A DNA stretch of 64,000 nt, from positions 15,418,585-15,482,584 of the forward strand of contig JASSKH010000010.1 of the NCBI GenBank assembly GCA_031763025.1, in the 5' to 3' direction. The DNA is from Macrocystis pyrifera (Eukaryota; Sar; Phaeophyceae; Laminariales; Laminariaceae). The notes beneath the pieces were generated by a model. The model saw nothing but the letters and a program-made list of their open reading frames with translations. It did no database searches and was not told where the DNA came from. This document shows, piece by piece, positions 1-11,876 of this stretch; the stretch's first letter is position 1, and each line of letters starts with the position of its first letter. The translations under genes and the position numbers were made by a program.

Positions 1-292
1 TTACATAGTACTCCCATTGCTGTCTCTGGAAGTGGCTACACCGGAAATTAAACTAACTCATTGAAGCTGTCATCCATATGCAAGTCCGCCTCACAAGCGG
101 TTCTTAGTAGGATGCAGCTCACCCTTCATGCGACTCGCCGGACACCTCACGGCGCTTCGCGCCTGGTGCAAGCAATGTCTGCCTGGTCGGTGAAAACCCG
201 ACATGCTCCGTCCCGGCACTGTGGGGATGCGAGGGTCTATGGTCATACGACTACGGCCATGCATGAGATCGAGTACATCTCTCCTATCGAGT

Positions 293-332
<40 letters not shown>
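1..332 (+). repeat. Poly-C-ended short retroposon copy (SINE-like), cut by window start
   Basis: The first 290 bases are closely similar to 30,873-31,182 and 38,751-38,968 in the same orientation. Shared blocks include CTGTCTCTGGAAGTGGCTAC, the stretch around GGTGAAAACCCGAC, and a 3' end built on GGTCATACGACTACGGCCAT then GAGTAC. GAGTAC occurs twice here (about 271 and 289) and the second copy runs into about 36 C residues (296-332). The last ~36 bases match the 3' end of the LINE at 45,928-50,110, so this looks like a non-autonomous element that borrows the LINE's 3' tail. No clear tRNA A/B boxes were seen in the head, so the origin of the 5' part is unknown. Confidence 0.75.
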
Positions 333-333
<1 letters not shown>

Positions 334-2039
334 TCGTGAGCAAGAATTCACCGTCCCCGACCTTCGCGGATCAGCGGCGAAACGTCGACGACAATTAGAC
401 TTGCGGCGGGAAACGCAGAGGCACAGGCAAAGCGCCGCGACGTCGCTAACTAACGAGCTTGTTGCCATATTTTCAATCCCTCGGGCCTCCCGCCAGGCTG
501 CGATTGAGCAGCTGACTGCCGGCGGCGGTCCAAAAACTAATTTTACCCGTAGATACCTGGTGCCTCGTACTCAATGCATGCCTGGTAACTTAACGCCCAA
601 GAAATTTGCAGATTCGGTTCACAACCCTGTGTATTACCCTGCGTACGCGTCGCGAAAGCAAACACAAGAAAGCTAAATCAGAAAATCAGCGTGCGAATGG
701 CACGTACGAATACATCAAGGACTAGAGGATTAGGGATTAAACACACCAGCGAGAAACAGTACGGGTACTACGTATCGAACCCGCACGAGACTCGAACCCT
801 CAGTACTTAGCATGCCATGGCTCAGTTTCTCCTCCTACTGGGGGCGGTGGAGATGGTTGCACCGGCGGGGTTCCTGGTACCTTCGCTCGCGGGACTTGGG
901 ATACCAACCTTTCACACCTTGGATAACGTAACACTAAGGTTCGGTACCGTTACGGTTCAGCGGATTTTTTTTTCAACATTAAGTGACTACGATGCCTGAC
1001 TTCTAGATAATGTGGTAACATAGTGTTACTACGTTTAGATATTGGCGGGCGAGCTCGTAAGTCAATGCTAGCGTGTTAGCTAGATTTTGCAGAACTGTCA
1101 ACAGTTTAGCGTTGCTTAGCATATTCGTATCGCAAGTCTGTGGCTCATTGCGAGCGACACAGCGTTAGCATGCTAGCCGGTTTCCTAGTTACATCCCAAC
1201 ACACGTTAGGTAAAAAACGTAAATGGTCGATAAAGCGCTAACATTACATTAATCTGTCCTTTAGCTTCTATGTAAATTATGACGCAACACAAGTTAGCAG
1301 ATAACGTGCATCCCCAATCTGTAGCGGTATCAACAATATGTTACTGTTGTGTTACAGTAGCTCGTGCCCCCGGTATGTGCAAGTATCCAGATGAAGTTGT
1401 AACAGGTTATAGGTGGATACCGCACTGGCGATATAGATGGATAACATACTGGTGGGGTTTCCTAAGAAATTTGAGGCGATTTTAATGCGGGGATCTCTCC
1501 TAAATATCTCTTGGTTGGGGGTTTCAAAAATCTGCAAGGCGTTTTTTTTGACCGGGGGTGCTATATTTTCCTCCTCTCTCGGGGATATCGTTGTAGGTGT
1601 CCCCGCGTGCGAGAGGGTCTACTGAAATCCAGTAAAATCACGGTCAACACGTTTACTCCGCGACTCCGGATCAAGTGCAACACTGGTAGCACATGCTATG
1701 TATCCAAGAGTCCAAAATGGTCAACGTAGCACGTTACGGCATGACAGGTCCAACCGTCTCGTTGGTAACGCATGGTAAGTACCCCCCCCCCCAAAACGAT
1801 GATATAGTAACATTACGTCAAAGCAATGACAGGTCCAACCGTCACGTAGTAACGTATCACGGGGGACCATAGTAAACAGGACCAAATACTGTTAGTAAAA
1901 TTAGGTAAATATATAGCTTTTTATGTATACCACAGGTCCTATTAACTATGGACCCCCATAATAGTATGACGTCCAGTTGTCATTTGCGGTGACGTGCTAA
2001 TGTAACGTTAGAGTCAGATCGTCAACGCGAGTACCATGC
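333..2039. other. Intergenic, no gene recognised (includes one MITE copy)
   Basis: Several short open frames occur but none resembles a known family or has convincing splice signals. From 1000 to 1900 the sequence is AT-rich with scattered GTTAGC/CTAGC-type and GTAACATTACGT-type words, suggesting old degenerate repeats. A short C-run preceded by AAGTAC lies at about 1,784. Confidence 0.5.
1857..1963 (+). mobile_element. MITE family 1 copy (about 107 bp, Tc1/mariner-like)
   Basis: Terminal inverted repeats CACGGGGGACCATAGTAAAC and its mirror (ACTATGGACCCCCATAATA) enclose the family core with GTTAGTAAAA and ATGTATACCA. It is the same element as copies at 23,382, 28,612, 42,863, 43,016, 59,661 and 63,934. 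Confidence 0.85.
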
Positions 2040-2042
2040 TAA

Positions 2043-2907
2043 GGGTCCATCTTATCGAGGACTTTGGTTCTTTCAATTTGATTTAATTTTTTTTTTTCTA
2101 CTTAAATTTGCATCTGATTGGCCGAAGAGTGAATAACCAGCCAGGATTCGAAGGGGCAAATTAGAAAAAAACAATTTGAGTGAAAAAGTCTTTCGGGACT
2201 TTTTTCGTGTGATTTTTTTCAAAATTCAATTTCGAATTTGGGAGTTGATCAGTCTTGATGAAGCATGTTCATGGTGGGTCAACACCCCCGGTGGAGTCTG
2301 GGGTGATTCTTCGCCGCTTCGGTGACCACCGTCGAGGCGATAAAACGCGAACCTCAACGACAGGCGACCGGAGCAATAGCCGCGCCCACGGCCACAGACC
2401 ATAGCACATCGTACCCCGGCAGTGGCGCCTCAAAATATATCGTGGCGGCCGCAAGCCCAATTTTTCGGCCTGCTCGATTGGCCAACCATCACGAATACCG
2501 AGCAAACAAGCAAAAAAAACAGAGGATACGCGCGAGACCTCGATAGCTGCATCACCGTTGCTGTTCCGCACGTGGCGCTTGAGGGCTCCCTCTGCCCACC
2601 CAAGACACCCTGAGAGTGATAGCTGCCTATCCTGCGCCACTACAAAGAAAAAAATGCTGGCGGCGGCGCGCACGCGACAACGCAAACCTTCGCTCTCGTC
2701 TACGCTCGTCGCTGTTTGTCGGCTGGGCGTTGTGTGACGCGCTGCGTTATTCCAGGTTGTTTCGATTTCCTTTTTGTTCGACCGACGAATGCGTCGTTTA
2801 CCAATAGGATACAAACACGTTTTTTTTTTTAAATCAAATTAAAATTCGTTGGAACTAAAATTTTATTCCAAATAACGAAATTCAGTGTTCCCCGTGAAGA
2901 TGGGCTC
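2043..2907. mobile_element. Harbinger-like non-autonomous TIR element (865 bp)
   Basis: The left end GGGTCCATCTT is mirrored by AAGATGGGCTC on the right, and both sides are flanked by TAA (2040-2042 and 2908-2910), the 3-bp TWA duplication of PIF/Harbinger elements. Subterminal inverted blocks AATTTGATTTAA next to T/A-runs (2078-2100 and 2820-2845) support a paired-end structure. A 181-codon minus-strand frame inside (2269-2814) resembles no transposase. The two other candidates of this kind are at 11,877 and 21,209. Confidence 0.6.
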
Positions 2908-2910
2908 TAA

Positions 2911-3537
2911 CATACTGCTACACACGTCTCGGCTTTCAAGGATCATCCTAAACGTAGTGTTACATCGCGACCAGCTAGCTCTGAGGCTAACTTACATAAC
3001 CTGCGTCAAATCTTAGGTTATCTAACCTTCAGGAAGAACGAGGGGGGCTCAAACAACGTTCGAATAACAGAATGTGAGGTGTTACGAAAAACACGATGAT
3101 CGCTATTAACGCTACGCTAAGGCGTTATGCCTATCATTGCCACCATGCCTAGAGTCTCCTACATCACATTACGTTGGGAAGTTGGCGAATTGGTGGATTT
3201 TGATCACAACTCAGAACTGTGTGCATGTTGGGTTCATGAAGTGCGACTCTGGACGTACCCTAACATTGTGTTACGATGTTTTTAATAGTACACGTGCGTA
3301 GCGACCACGGCGTAACACGAAGTTACCGCACCAGAGCCGCCGAGATCGAGGAGAACCTAATGTTAATGCGTTGTAATAATGGGTGATATGCATCCAACAC
3401 TATAATATGATACCGCGCTACGCGAATGCTCCTCCGCTGCTAACACTACATTTCAGATCGTGGCCATGCCGCAGTGTTAGCTCCCATGACGTAGATAAGT
3501 GTAATCCGAGTGGTACGTTATCCGAGGTGTGCAACCC
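2911..3537. other. Intergenic, nothing recognised
   Basis: Moderate GC with no credible coding frame, RNA gene or repeat unit. Confidence 0.5.
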
Positions 3538-3731
3538 TTGCGCGGGACTTGTTCGTGGGAACGGGAAATTAGCATTTGCGCGGGACTCGTTTGTGCGAGA
3601 ACGGGATACAAGAATGTGCGCGGGGCTCGTCTGTGCGGGAACCGGAAATGAGAAATGAGAGTGTGCGCGGGACTCGATTGGGCGGGAGCGGTATATAAGA
3701 ATGTGCGCGGGACTCGTTTGTGCGGGAGCGG
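3538..3731 (+). repeat. Imperfect tandem repeat, about five units of 36-50 bp
   Basis: Each unit starts GCGCGGGACTCGTTTGTGCG or a close variant and continues with GGAACGGGA-type sequence. Unit starts are near 3540, 3580, 3616, 3665 and 3703. Unit length varies because short inserts such as ATATAAGAATGT differ between units. Confidence 0.8.
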
Positions 3732-3894
3732 GACTCCATATTTACCACGGGACCACGGGATACTCCCGAACCCCGAACATACGCGCGGGATACGCCTCGT
3801 GGGAAAAATCCCGAAAAAGGCCCTGATACTCTACATTTTACGCCTTACGAGAGCGCTGGCTGTTTGCTGATGCAAGTTTATACCGCATGCAGGG

Positions 3895-4070
3895 TTGGTT
3901 GTGAACCGAAAACCGAGAGACGTTTTTTTCGTTCTTTGTTTTTTTTTGTCCCCAACCGAAAACCGATTTTTTTCAAGTCGGTTTTGCAGTTGCCGAAAAA
4001 AACAACAAAACCGACAAACCGACCCCGTTTTCTTCTGGTCGGTTTTTCCTCCCCTGTCCCCTACGCCGAT
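3895..4070. repeat. AACCGAC/GTCGGTT-rich inverted low-complexity block
   Basis: Short words AAAACCGAC and GTCGGTTTT recur on both strands and could form hairpins. A related block lies at 5,190-5,325. No coding content is seen. Confidence 0.55.
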
Positions 4071-4129
4071 AATGCCTACCATGTACATCTCTGTACGGAA
4101 ACCCCGATAAGTATGGATGGACAGCCCTC

Positions 4130-4246
4130 TAGTAGGGGGGACAACAGTAATCAGGTCCAAATGTGCTTGGTAAAAATACTGGTGCGAGTATACGTACTTT
4201 TTGTTTTTAATATGACGGGTCCTGAGTACTATGCTCCCTTGTAATA
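4130..4246 (+). mobile_element. MITE family 1 copy, strongly diverged
   Basis: The order GGGGGACAACAGTAA, GGTCCAAAT, TTGGTAAAAAT, ACGGGTCCTGAGTACTATG, CCCTTGTAATAG follows the intact family point for point, with many substitutions. Confidence 0.6.
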
Positions 4247-4299
4247 GGCCACGCAGACAGCTAGCTGCACGCAGGAGAGCAGCACGGTATTTGCACAGC

Positions 4300-5189
4300 A
4301 GCATACCAGGTACCAGGTACTCGTATCGTTTTTTAACAGGAATTGGTACGAGGGCCTCCTACCCCCTACCTGGTTTATGGAGAATTTAGAATGGAAAACA
4401 TCATGTAAGATTTATTAGTACGGAGTATCTATCGCCTCGGTTTTTTTTTCATATACTAGGTAGGAACGAGCATGGCCTTGCACCGCCCAGCTGGTATACT
4501 CGTGGCACGGCACCAGTGTATCTTTCTTCCACAGGAATTGGTATGGCCTCGTGCCCCTCACGTACGTACCCGGTTTATTTCCAACACTAAAAAACAACAG
4601 CTGTGAGATTGAGGATTTGGTCGAAACTCATCTTGGCAAGGTGCGAGTGATACTATTAATACAGCAGTATACTGACTAGTGACTAGTGACTAGTGCATAC
4701 TTCCATCGTGGGTACTACGGGTTTTATATGTATGGTCTCCCTCATGCAGGAAATACAGTCCACGTTTTATGTATAAATGATTTAGAATGGAATAATATAA
4801 TACAGGAATAAGTGTGGCCTCGATAAACTTTTTCATACGTATAGGAATGAGAATGCCCTCGGACCATCGCCTATTTGTATACGTATATCATCGTACCAGG
4901 TATATAATTTAGTATATACCTGGTAACATTTTTTACCTTGACGAGAAGTCGTAAGTAATCCGTACCTGGTTGTATACTCGTATGATTTAGCGGATGACAT
5001 TTTTTATATCGGAATTGGTATGGACTCGTTCCCCCAATTGGTTTATAGACCTGACACTCTCACATATACTTATTCGTTACCAATATTTGTTGCCAATATT
5101 TGTTACGCGCTTGACACCATCCACATGACGTTGCATGTGATACCAACACATGCACACTGATTTTTGAAACGTTGACGTCTCAGCTGGGT
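4300..5189. other. Intergenic, AT-rich, with several TACCAGGTA motifs
   Basis: Exact TACCAGGTA or TACCTGGTA words occur at 4305, 4312, 4894 and 4917. Partly repeated text (GGAATTGGTATGG...CTCGT...CCGGTTTAT) recurs near 4340, 4530 and 5010, suggesting an eroded dispersed repeat. No gene is seen. Confidence 0.5.
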
Positions 5190-5325
5190 TCACCGAGAAA
5201 CCGACCGAGAAGTGTTCGGTTTCGGTTTCGGTTTTGATCTATTTTGCTTCGAAAACCGACCGGAACCGACCGACATTTTGGGGGGGCAAAAATCGAAAAA
5301 CCGACCGAGCCATTTTTCATATTCG
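5190..5325. repeat. CGGTTTCGGTTT / AACCGACCG low-complexity block
   Basis: Related in wording to 3,895-4,070. It contains repeated TTCGGTTTCGGTTTCGGTTT on one side and AAAACCGACCG on the other. Confidence 0.55.
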
Positions 5326-5329
5326 GTGC

Positions 5330-8186
5330 ACAACCTCACCGCATGTGTGTTCGTACCAGGTCCGAAAACAAAATACCGTGCTGCTGCTCTATCATACTGC
5401 TGCCCCGTACTCCTACGAGTATCATACTGCTGTTCAGCCATAACACAACCAGCGCAAGGTCTGGCCTCGTTCCAATGCCCTCTGACGATCTCTGTGGAGT
5501 CGTATGAAGCGCGCGCTTGTGACCCGGGCGGGCGTTCGCTCGCCTGTAACAGCAGTCAGAGTAGTAGTTGTCACTTTGTCACGCTTCTTTGAGGCAACGG
5601 GGCAACATACGTACGTACCAGGTATCATATCAGGCGTATCACACACGTATCCACTGCTGCCTGCCATTGTTTCATGTATCAGCAGCCCAGCCCCTTGTTG
5701 TACCATCGTAAATAAAACCTAAAACCGACCTCGACTTTTTTTATATGGACGGCTGTTCTGTGTTGTTCTGCCATTACATTAGATTATTCGTATTATACGA
5801 ACCAAACAATAGCACTGATTATTACTGCTGTGCATGCATGAGGTGGCGGTAGTGACAGCTCTTTGAAATAATATAATGTCTGGAAAATCAGTCAACGCAC
5901 AACAGACGGTTAATTTCCGCAAGAGATTTTCGGCAGCTACACAACGCCTTCGAGTCAGCGTGTCAACAGGGGCTCAGTAATAAACGAGCGGCAGCAGCGT
6001 AGCAGCAGCAAGCAGCGTGACTCACCCCCCTAGAAGTAAGCGCCTCCGCCGAAAAACAAGTCCCGGCATGGCCGCGCCCTCTGCTCCTGTAGCTGTTTTT
6101 GCTCTAGCTGGTGCTGCTGCTGCTGCTGCTGCTGCTTTTTTTCGTGCTGCTGGTGCCGAGGTCGATCAGATCAGACCCACCAGCTGCACCGATGTCGTCG
6201 TTGCCGCGGCCACAACACAAACACCACGATAGGGAGTCTTAATGCGTGCTTAAAGTCGCGCCACTTCCCTGCTACATCCAAAGCCACTTGGCATACGTCA
6301 ATGCAACATCACACGCGTTCACCATCACGAGTTGGACGGAAGAAAGTACCTGGAATAAGCATCTGCGAGAGGTGATCTACGAGGAGCACGGAAAGCGTCC
6401 CACCACTATTAATAACATGATTCGTCGGTGAATCATATGGCCAATAAAAAGTCTTCATTTATGGGAATTATACCGACGAAGCAAAGAGACTGTCGCCGGG
6501 GGGGTTGGCTCGGCTCAGACCACTGCCATCGTTTTTGTACGTGATGCATGGTTATCATTTTGTAGAAGATCAGATCCATCGTGCATCGCAGATTTGACTG
6601 CGTTACTGAAGGTCTGCAGGTACTGAATACTGATTTTTACCACCACCAGTATGCCGGCGTCCCCGGTGGCTTGGTGGGTGGTCCGCGTGCCTATCAAGAT
6701 GAATTTCGTGGGTTCAAGTCTCACCGAGTCTGCGAATGCATGCTCGTAAGGACTTTTTCTTGCACAGAAAATTGATGAGCGGATATAGCGCAAGAGCGTG
6801 AGTTAGCTACATTCGATGAAAATCGACGAGCAGTGGGAATGCTGAACCCTATGCGCGACAAAAAAATTAAGGCACGTACCGGGGGGGAAAAGGGACAACA
6901 ACACCTACCTGTGACCACGGCTTGTCCAGAAGATCGCTGAGGGTATATAAAAACCTCCTATGAGTTGGGCTGGAAAGTAATAAAAGTGATGATTGAAAAA
7001 AATATATGTATTAATTACTTAGCACTCGTACCAGGTACAACAACAACAACAGCAGTAGTAGTAATAAGTATCATTAGGAGGGAGCGTATAACCAAAACAA
7101 AAAAAATAGGGCAGGAAAGCAAACAGGCAAGAAGCGACTCCAGACTCCAGACTCTACTACCAAAATGAAGAAAAATAAAAGTATTGATCTGATTGGTCAA
7201 TTTTATTCCATGCATACAATATATACCACAAGTTCCCCTGATAAGCATCCTTCTGCTTTTCATTGAAACCCTTATTTCTTAACCCCACTATAATCAATGG
7301 GAATCAATGGGAATGACTAGGACTATAATAGTGCTGCTGTAATACTTGACCATAGCATATATTGTCAGATTGTCAGCTGCTCCATCTCCCCACAGAGGGA
7401 GACACAGGCAGCAGCTATGGCGTCGGTTCAGCTCTTGCGCCTCGCCAGCGTCAAGACAGCGGCGAGACGGACGTCCAGCGGCTCGCAATCCACGGAATCA
7501 GGGACAATATCGAACTCTCTGGGCAACCAACGACGGAGGTCGCAGGCGCGTGTTGTTGTTCTATTTGCCAGTATATTTCGAGTGCTTCAGTTGCGCCAAT
7601 ATCATACTGGTATAGCAGTACTACAAGTTGTACAGGAGTCAGTAGCAGCATGGTGGAGAGCAGCAAGAAGCAGCATGTAGTACTGTTGCTGTACAGCAGC
7701 AGCATGTCATAGCCAAACATATACTTAGACAGCATTGAGCCTATGACTGGGACAGCACTTGCTTCAAACGCTCAGCTTCCTTTCCCTCACAATCTCCTAA
7801 AATCACGTTCCGAAGTCCACCTCTAGGCGGTTAAATATCACATTCCGACGTCCACCTCTGAGCGCTTGAGCGATGCCTGGCGCGTATACGCGCCTCTACG
7901 CATACATGCCTGGTACCTGGTAGGTACCAGAAGGTATAATGTGTCGCAAAGCTTATCCAGTATGCAGGGTTCGCAGAACAATGGTGTAGTATCAATACCT
8001 GGTAGCGGCAGAGGTTGCAGCAGATACACCAGTGACACAGAACACGACCGATTGTCTGGACGAGTACACGAGCAGCAGACAAAGAACAGCGCCCCCAGCG
8101 AACATCCTATTGTTATTAATATTTGCATCCCAATAAGTACTGGTGCACCAGGTGTATCATGTACCAGTTTGTGTGTGTGTGCGTGT
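5330..8186. other. Intergenic, no gene recognised
   Basis: The stretch holds a (CTG)n tract near 6,113-6,137, an AC/AG-rich stretch, many CAGCAGTA/TACTGCTG words, and a short tandem duplication of a 33-bp unit at 7,795-7,862 (ATCACGTTCCGAAGTCCACC and its near copy). A tRNA-like patch at 6,652-6,740 is listed separately. Confidence 0.5.
6652..6740 (+). pseudogene. tRNA-like sequence (possible tRNA pseudogene or SINE head)
   Basis: GGTGGCTTGGTGGGTGG matches the pol III A-box in all but one position, and GGTTCAAGTCT, about 40 bases later, matches the B-box in all but one. GTGGG and CTCAC flank the B-box as a plausible T-stem. No matching acceptor stem or clean anticodon arm was found, so a functional tRNA is unlikely. 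Confidence 0.3.
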
Positions 8187-8300
8187 GTGTTCTTCACATT
8201 AAACCGTTCTCGTCGACATCCAGCAAGCCCAGTGTCCGTGCTGATTCTTCACCCTAGAAAGATACGAGCTCTGTGGTCACAGACTACGACACAGAGATAA
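8187..8300 (+). repeat. About 115-bp dispersed repeat, copy 1
   Basis: It starts TTCTTCACATTAAA and ends near GTGGTCACAGACTACGACAC. It is about 75 percent similar by eye to 58,993-59,115. The first few words also recur near 12,688 (TTCTTCACGTTAAA). Confidence 0.65.
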
Positions 8301-8761
8301 ACACACCGTAATGCATTAATAGCCTACGCAATACCATGCCTTCGCACTAGGTGCGGCCGACACAACATACATACATACGCCAGCAACCAAAATACACCAT
8401 AAAGAAAGAGAAGCAACGAAGAAACCAAACCGAAAAAGAACAAGAAAAAGAAAAAGAAAAGGAGAAGAATCCCAAATAAATAAATAAAATGGGAAGCCAA
8501 AGCTCAGACACATACATACTTACCCCGAGCATGAGCCAAAAGGGACGTGCAAGGGGAAAGATACGAGAAGGAAAAAGGGGACTGCATCCCGGTGAACACT
8601 TAACTAAGTAAAAAGAGCAATAGTGAGTGGGCCAAAATACGCTCGTCACCCACCCACTATGTAGTACTTCTTTCATAAGGATAAGAAGGGAAACAAATCA
8701 AAATGCATACCGAACGGCCGCAGCAGTTGGCGGTACGAGTAGCAAAGAAAAGTCCAACCTA

Positions 8762-9472
8762 TTAGTCAGCCTGGTACCTTGCTACCCTATCTGCGGTCTC
8801 TCTGCTACTCTCTTCTACCGCGGTTTCCCTTCTACTCCTCCTGTTCCCCTCCCTGCCCCCATACACTTGTACGGTGTTCCTTCTACCCCTCCTGCTGTTA
8901 CCCCTCCCCCCATTCCCTCTAACACTACCTGCAGCGGATGCCCGGCGCTGTCTACTCAGCTTTGCCTCAGCCTCGTGCCACCTGCCCATGAACTGTTCAG
9001 CTGCTTCGAGGATTCCCCGGTACCACTTTCCCGTCTGTATTGCTGCAGTGGGCCACAGTGCAGTCCCAACTCCAAAGACTAAGGGGGAGTCTTCCGTTGA
9101 TCCCTCGGTGGCTTTGAACACTCTAAGGTCCTCAGCAATGGCCCTAGGCCAAGTCTTGGGCTGCCCGCCTGGTTTCGGGCTCCCCCCACCAGCGATCGTC
9201 CCGAACATCAACCGACTGGGCAATCGCCCCTCGTGTTGCCGCACCACAGCCCCCGCAAAGAAGAGTCGCCGTTTACGGATGATCGTTTCGATACTTTCGC
9301 ATCGTGTTATCCTGAGCGCCTTCGCATACGAGAGGGTGGTGTGGTCGGTGCGTAGTCGGCGCTGGAAACCAATGACTCGCAGAAGGACTTCGTGGTGGGC
9401 TGATCGAAGCTTGGCGAAGTGGTCCGCATTGAGGGTCCACGGTACGTACAAGCTGTATCTATATGTGCACAC
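8762..9472 (-). pseudogene. LINE 3' fragment: C-terminal part of a reverse-transcriptase ORF
   Basis: A 236-codon minus-strand frame carries the C-terminal signature of endonuclease/reverse-transcriptase ORFs of one widespread non-LTR type: WTLNADHFAKLRSAHHEVLL, then the LSYAKALRITRCESIETIIR region, then RKRRLFFAGAVVRQHEGRLP and a GGQPKTW-type motif. The catalytic RT and endonuclease domains that should precede it are absent, so this is a 5'-truncated insertion. The tail of the frame is Arg/Gly-rich and may be non-genuine. It is a different family from the LINE at 45,928-50,110, whose C-terminus ends in a CCHC-like motif. No poly-A or poly-C tail is visible next to it. Confidence 0.75.
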
Positions 9473-9700
9473 AGTGTACAGGCAGAGACAGCCGGACAGA
9501 ACGATGCACCGAAGTCAAGTTCCCTGCGATAGGAGCTCTAAGCTCTGCCATGAACACGTTGCGTATTTCTACGGCATCAAGCTGATGCATATTGGACTGG
9601 GCATGTTTAACCCAACTCCAGCTCACACGCGCAACAAGCCAACAATCGAAAGCAGGCGTACTGCGTGTACGGCTGCTGACTGCTACACTGCCGTACGTAC

Positions 9701-9775
9701 TATTACGCATAGTAAATAGGACCAAATGATGTTAGTAAAAATGGGTAAATATGTATGTATACGTATATTTGTCAA
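9701..9775 (+). mobile_element. MITE family 1, left half only
   Basis: TATTACG is followed, after loss of the GGGGAC block, by CATAGTAAATAGGACCAAAT and GTTAGTAAAAATGGGTAAAT. The right half is missing. Confidence 0.7.
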
Positions 9776-10840
9776 ATTTTCGTACTTTTGCCAACTTTTC
9801 TCTTCACACGAGCACTTTGAGGCAAACCAGTAAGTACACGGACACGGGAAGCCCTGCCGGACACATTGGTCTAGGTCTCGGCGCGATCCGTGCACTCTGA
9901 AGCGCGTGGCAGGCGCTTAAATTTCTTTTTCCGGCGGGAGTAGATAAGACGATTTCCCTGGTTTCGGTAAAGAGGCCTTATTTTGTACGTACGTATATCG
10001 GTACATTGCCATGCTCTCTGTTTTCTCCCCCCGGCTCATCATACATTTTTTTTGGGTTGTTGACGGAGCACGGACCACCGCCTAGAGAACAATACACACA
10101 GCAGTGCACAGAGCGTGCTTACCTCCAGCTTCCTACTGCACCGCAACCAACCCTGCTGCCCAGCAGCAGCAGTGAGCACACCTTGCGCGTATGGATGATC
10201 GTACTGCGGCTCATTCGTACAGCAGCGTTCGTAATATACTTAAAGCAGTACATACATACAGTAGTTCTGATTGCAGTGTGTCCTACATTGCTGATCGATA
10301 GATCCTAGAGCCAGCTGAAAGGGGATCAGTACACGTACGTTCCTCGCGTTGCATTTTACAGCAGTACTGCTGAATATGCTGTCGTACCTGTACAAGCTAC
10401 TCTACTGCTGTAGAAGATCGTGCGAAGTGTTTTAGGTTGCGTAAAAAACACGACATGCCAGTTGTACGAGCGCTGTTCCAGCGTATAGGTTTAAACTGCA
10501 CTTGCTGGATAACTTTTTCGTTTCCGAGGTTCGACTCGCACCATCCCCGTTTTTTTTTCTTAATCTCACTTTTGACTATTTTTGTACCACAGAACTACAA
10601 CAGAGTACTACAGCAGTAGTAATAATAATACATTCGTCCACACCTTGCTTTTCTGAACGTATAATGTGATAGAGTACATGTTACTTCTGTGTTTTAGCCC
10701 AAATTAAAGAGTTTGGGCGGCGCGCTTGCGTGTGGCGTGCGTTCATACCTCAACGTTTCACAGCTACTCCGAATACTTGGGAGTTTATAAAGCAAAGTAT
10801 GTTCGAGAAAATACTGCTGCTATTACCGTAGGTACTTCGT
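9776..10840. other. Intergenic, no gene recognised
   Basis: Short open frames only. The stretch is rich in CAGCAGTA/TACTGCTG words and has a T-run near 10,551. Confidence 0.5.
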
Positions 10841-11600
10841 ACACTCGCAGTATTTCGGGGTTTTTGTGCTCGAGATGCTGCGAGTACTCGCAGTATTTTG
10901 AGGTTCTGTAGATATTACTGCGTATAATTTCTTCGGGCTCGCACTAATGCGGGATTCGCTTCGCGCTCGCACTAATGCGGGGTTCACTACTGCTGCTGGC
11001 ATGGACACCGCCTGTTGTGCTTCAAGTATCTCAGGGTTCTGTACCGCGGGTACAAGTATACCAGTACTAGTCTATTAATAGCAGTATTTCGTCGATTGAT
11101 AGTGTTCGTACTGCTGCTTCTTCTGCGAGACTCAGTACTCGCAGTAATGAAATACCCTCAATATGTCCAGTATACTTCGAGTATGTGAAGTATACTTCAA
11201 CCGTTTGTGCGCCGTGTCGACAAGTCTCAGGCCCAGCGTTCGGCACAAAACACACCCAGATAGTCCCACACGAGTGGGAGTTGGAGCAAACTACTTTCGC
11301 TGGAGACAACTTGAGCACTCAAAGCAGTCTGGCAGTATTTCGATATAATATTATGCATGACTGCTGTGAATGCTCTCAGTATCTCGAGGTTCTGTACTGT
11401 GCGCATATATTGCCTTTACCCCAAGTATTTATGTCGTGTTTCGATACTACTGCGGGTACATACTTTAAGCAACCTGTATTCTCGGGGTTCGGTACTGCTC
11501 ACACTCTCATTACTCTCAGTATTTGGGCCTTCTCAGTACTCGCAGTAGTTTTGCCGCCTGTATTCCAATACTCTCAGTACTCGGACTACGATTTGTTCTC
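10841..11600 (+). repeat. Degenerate repeat field built on CTCGCAGTATTTCGAGGTTCTGTA
   Basis: Diverged versions of one ~24-base word occur near 10,848, 10,886, 11,025, 11,372 and 11,472, with many shorter CTCAGTACT/CAGTATT fragments between. A neater 36-bp direct duplication around GCTCGCACTAATGCGGG lies at 10,930-10,986. It reads like the ruins of a minisatellite. Confidence 0.5.
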
Positions 11601-11876
11601 GAGCATTTACCTGTGAAACCTTGATATTATACCCTGAGCACCAAGAAACATTTATTTTGGGGGAACATATATATTGTAGTGCCAGTAGTATGTATGTATA
11701 TGCTGCACCTTATTACTCAGCCGGTCACAAAGTATTATGGCGCAACCTCGACCTCGCGCAACTTTGATGTACTTAAGAAATAATCGCCGCGAGTCAGCTG
11801 GATCAATATATCTCAACTTACCGATATCCTATTACCAGGGTATATATTATTGTAGTAAATAATGATCCCACACTAA

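Noticed and set aside
203-676. 157-codon frame crossing the C-run after the first retroposon copy
   Set aside because: The part before 333 is repeat sequence; the part after shows no family resemblance and no splice sites I trust.
786-826. Minus-strand T-arm-like sequence GGTTCGAGTCTCG
   Set aside because: The stem around the B-box does not pair well and no D-arm, anticodon arm or acceptor stem could be placed.
2269-2814. 181-codon minus-strand frame inside the first Harbinger-like element
   Set aside because: No DDE or DNA-binding motif and no similarity by eye; likely a chance frame.
10435-10562. B-box-like GGTTCGACTCG followed by a T-run
   Set aside because: No A-box at the right distance and no cloverleaf; chance match.
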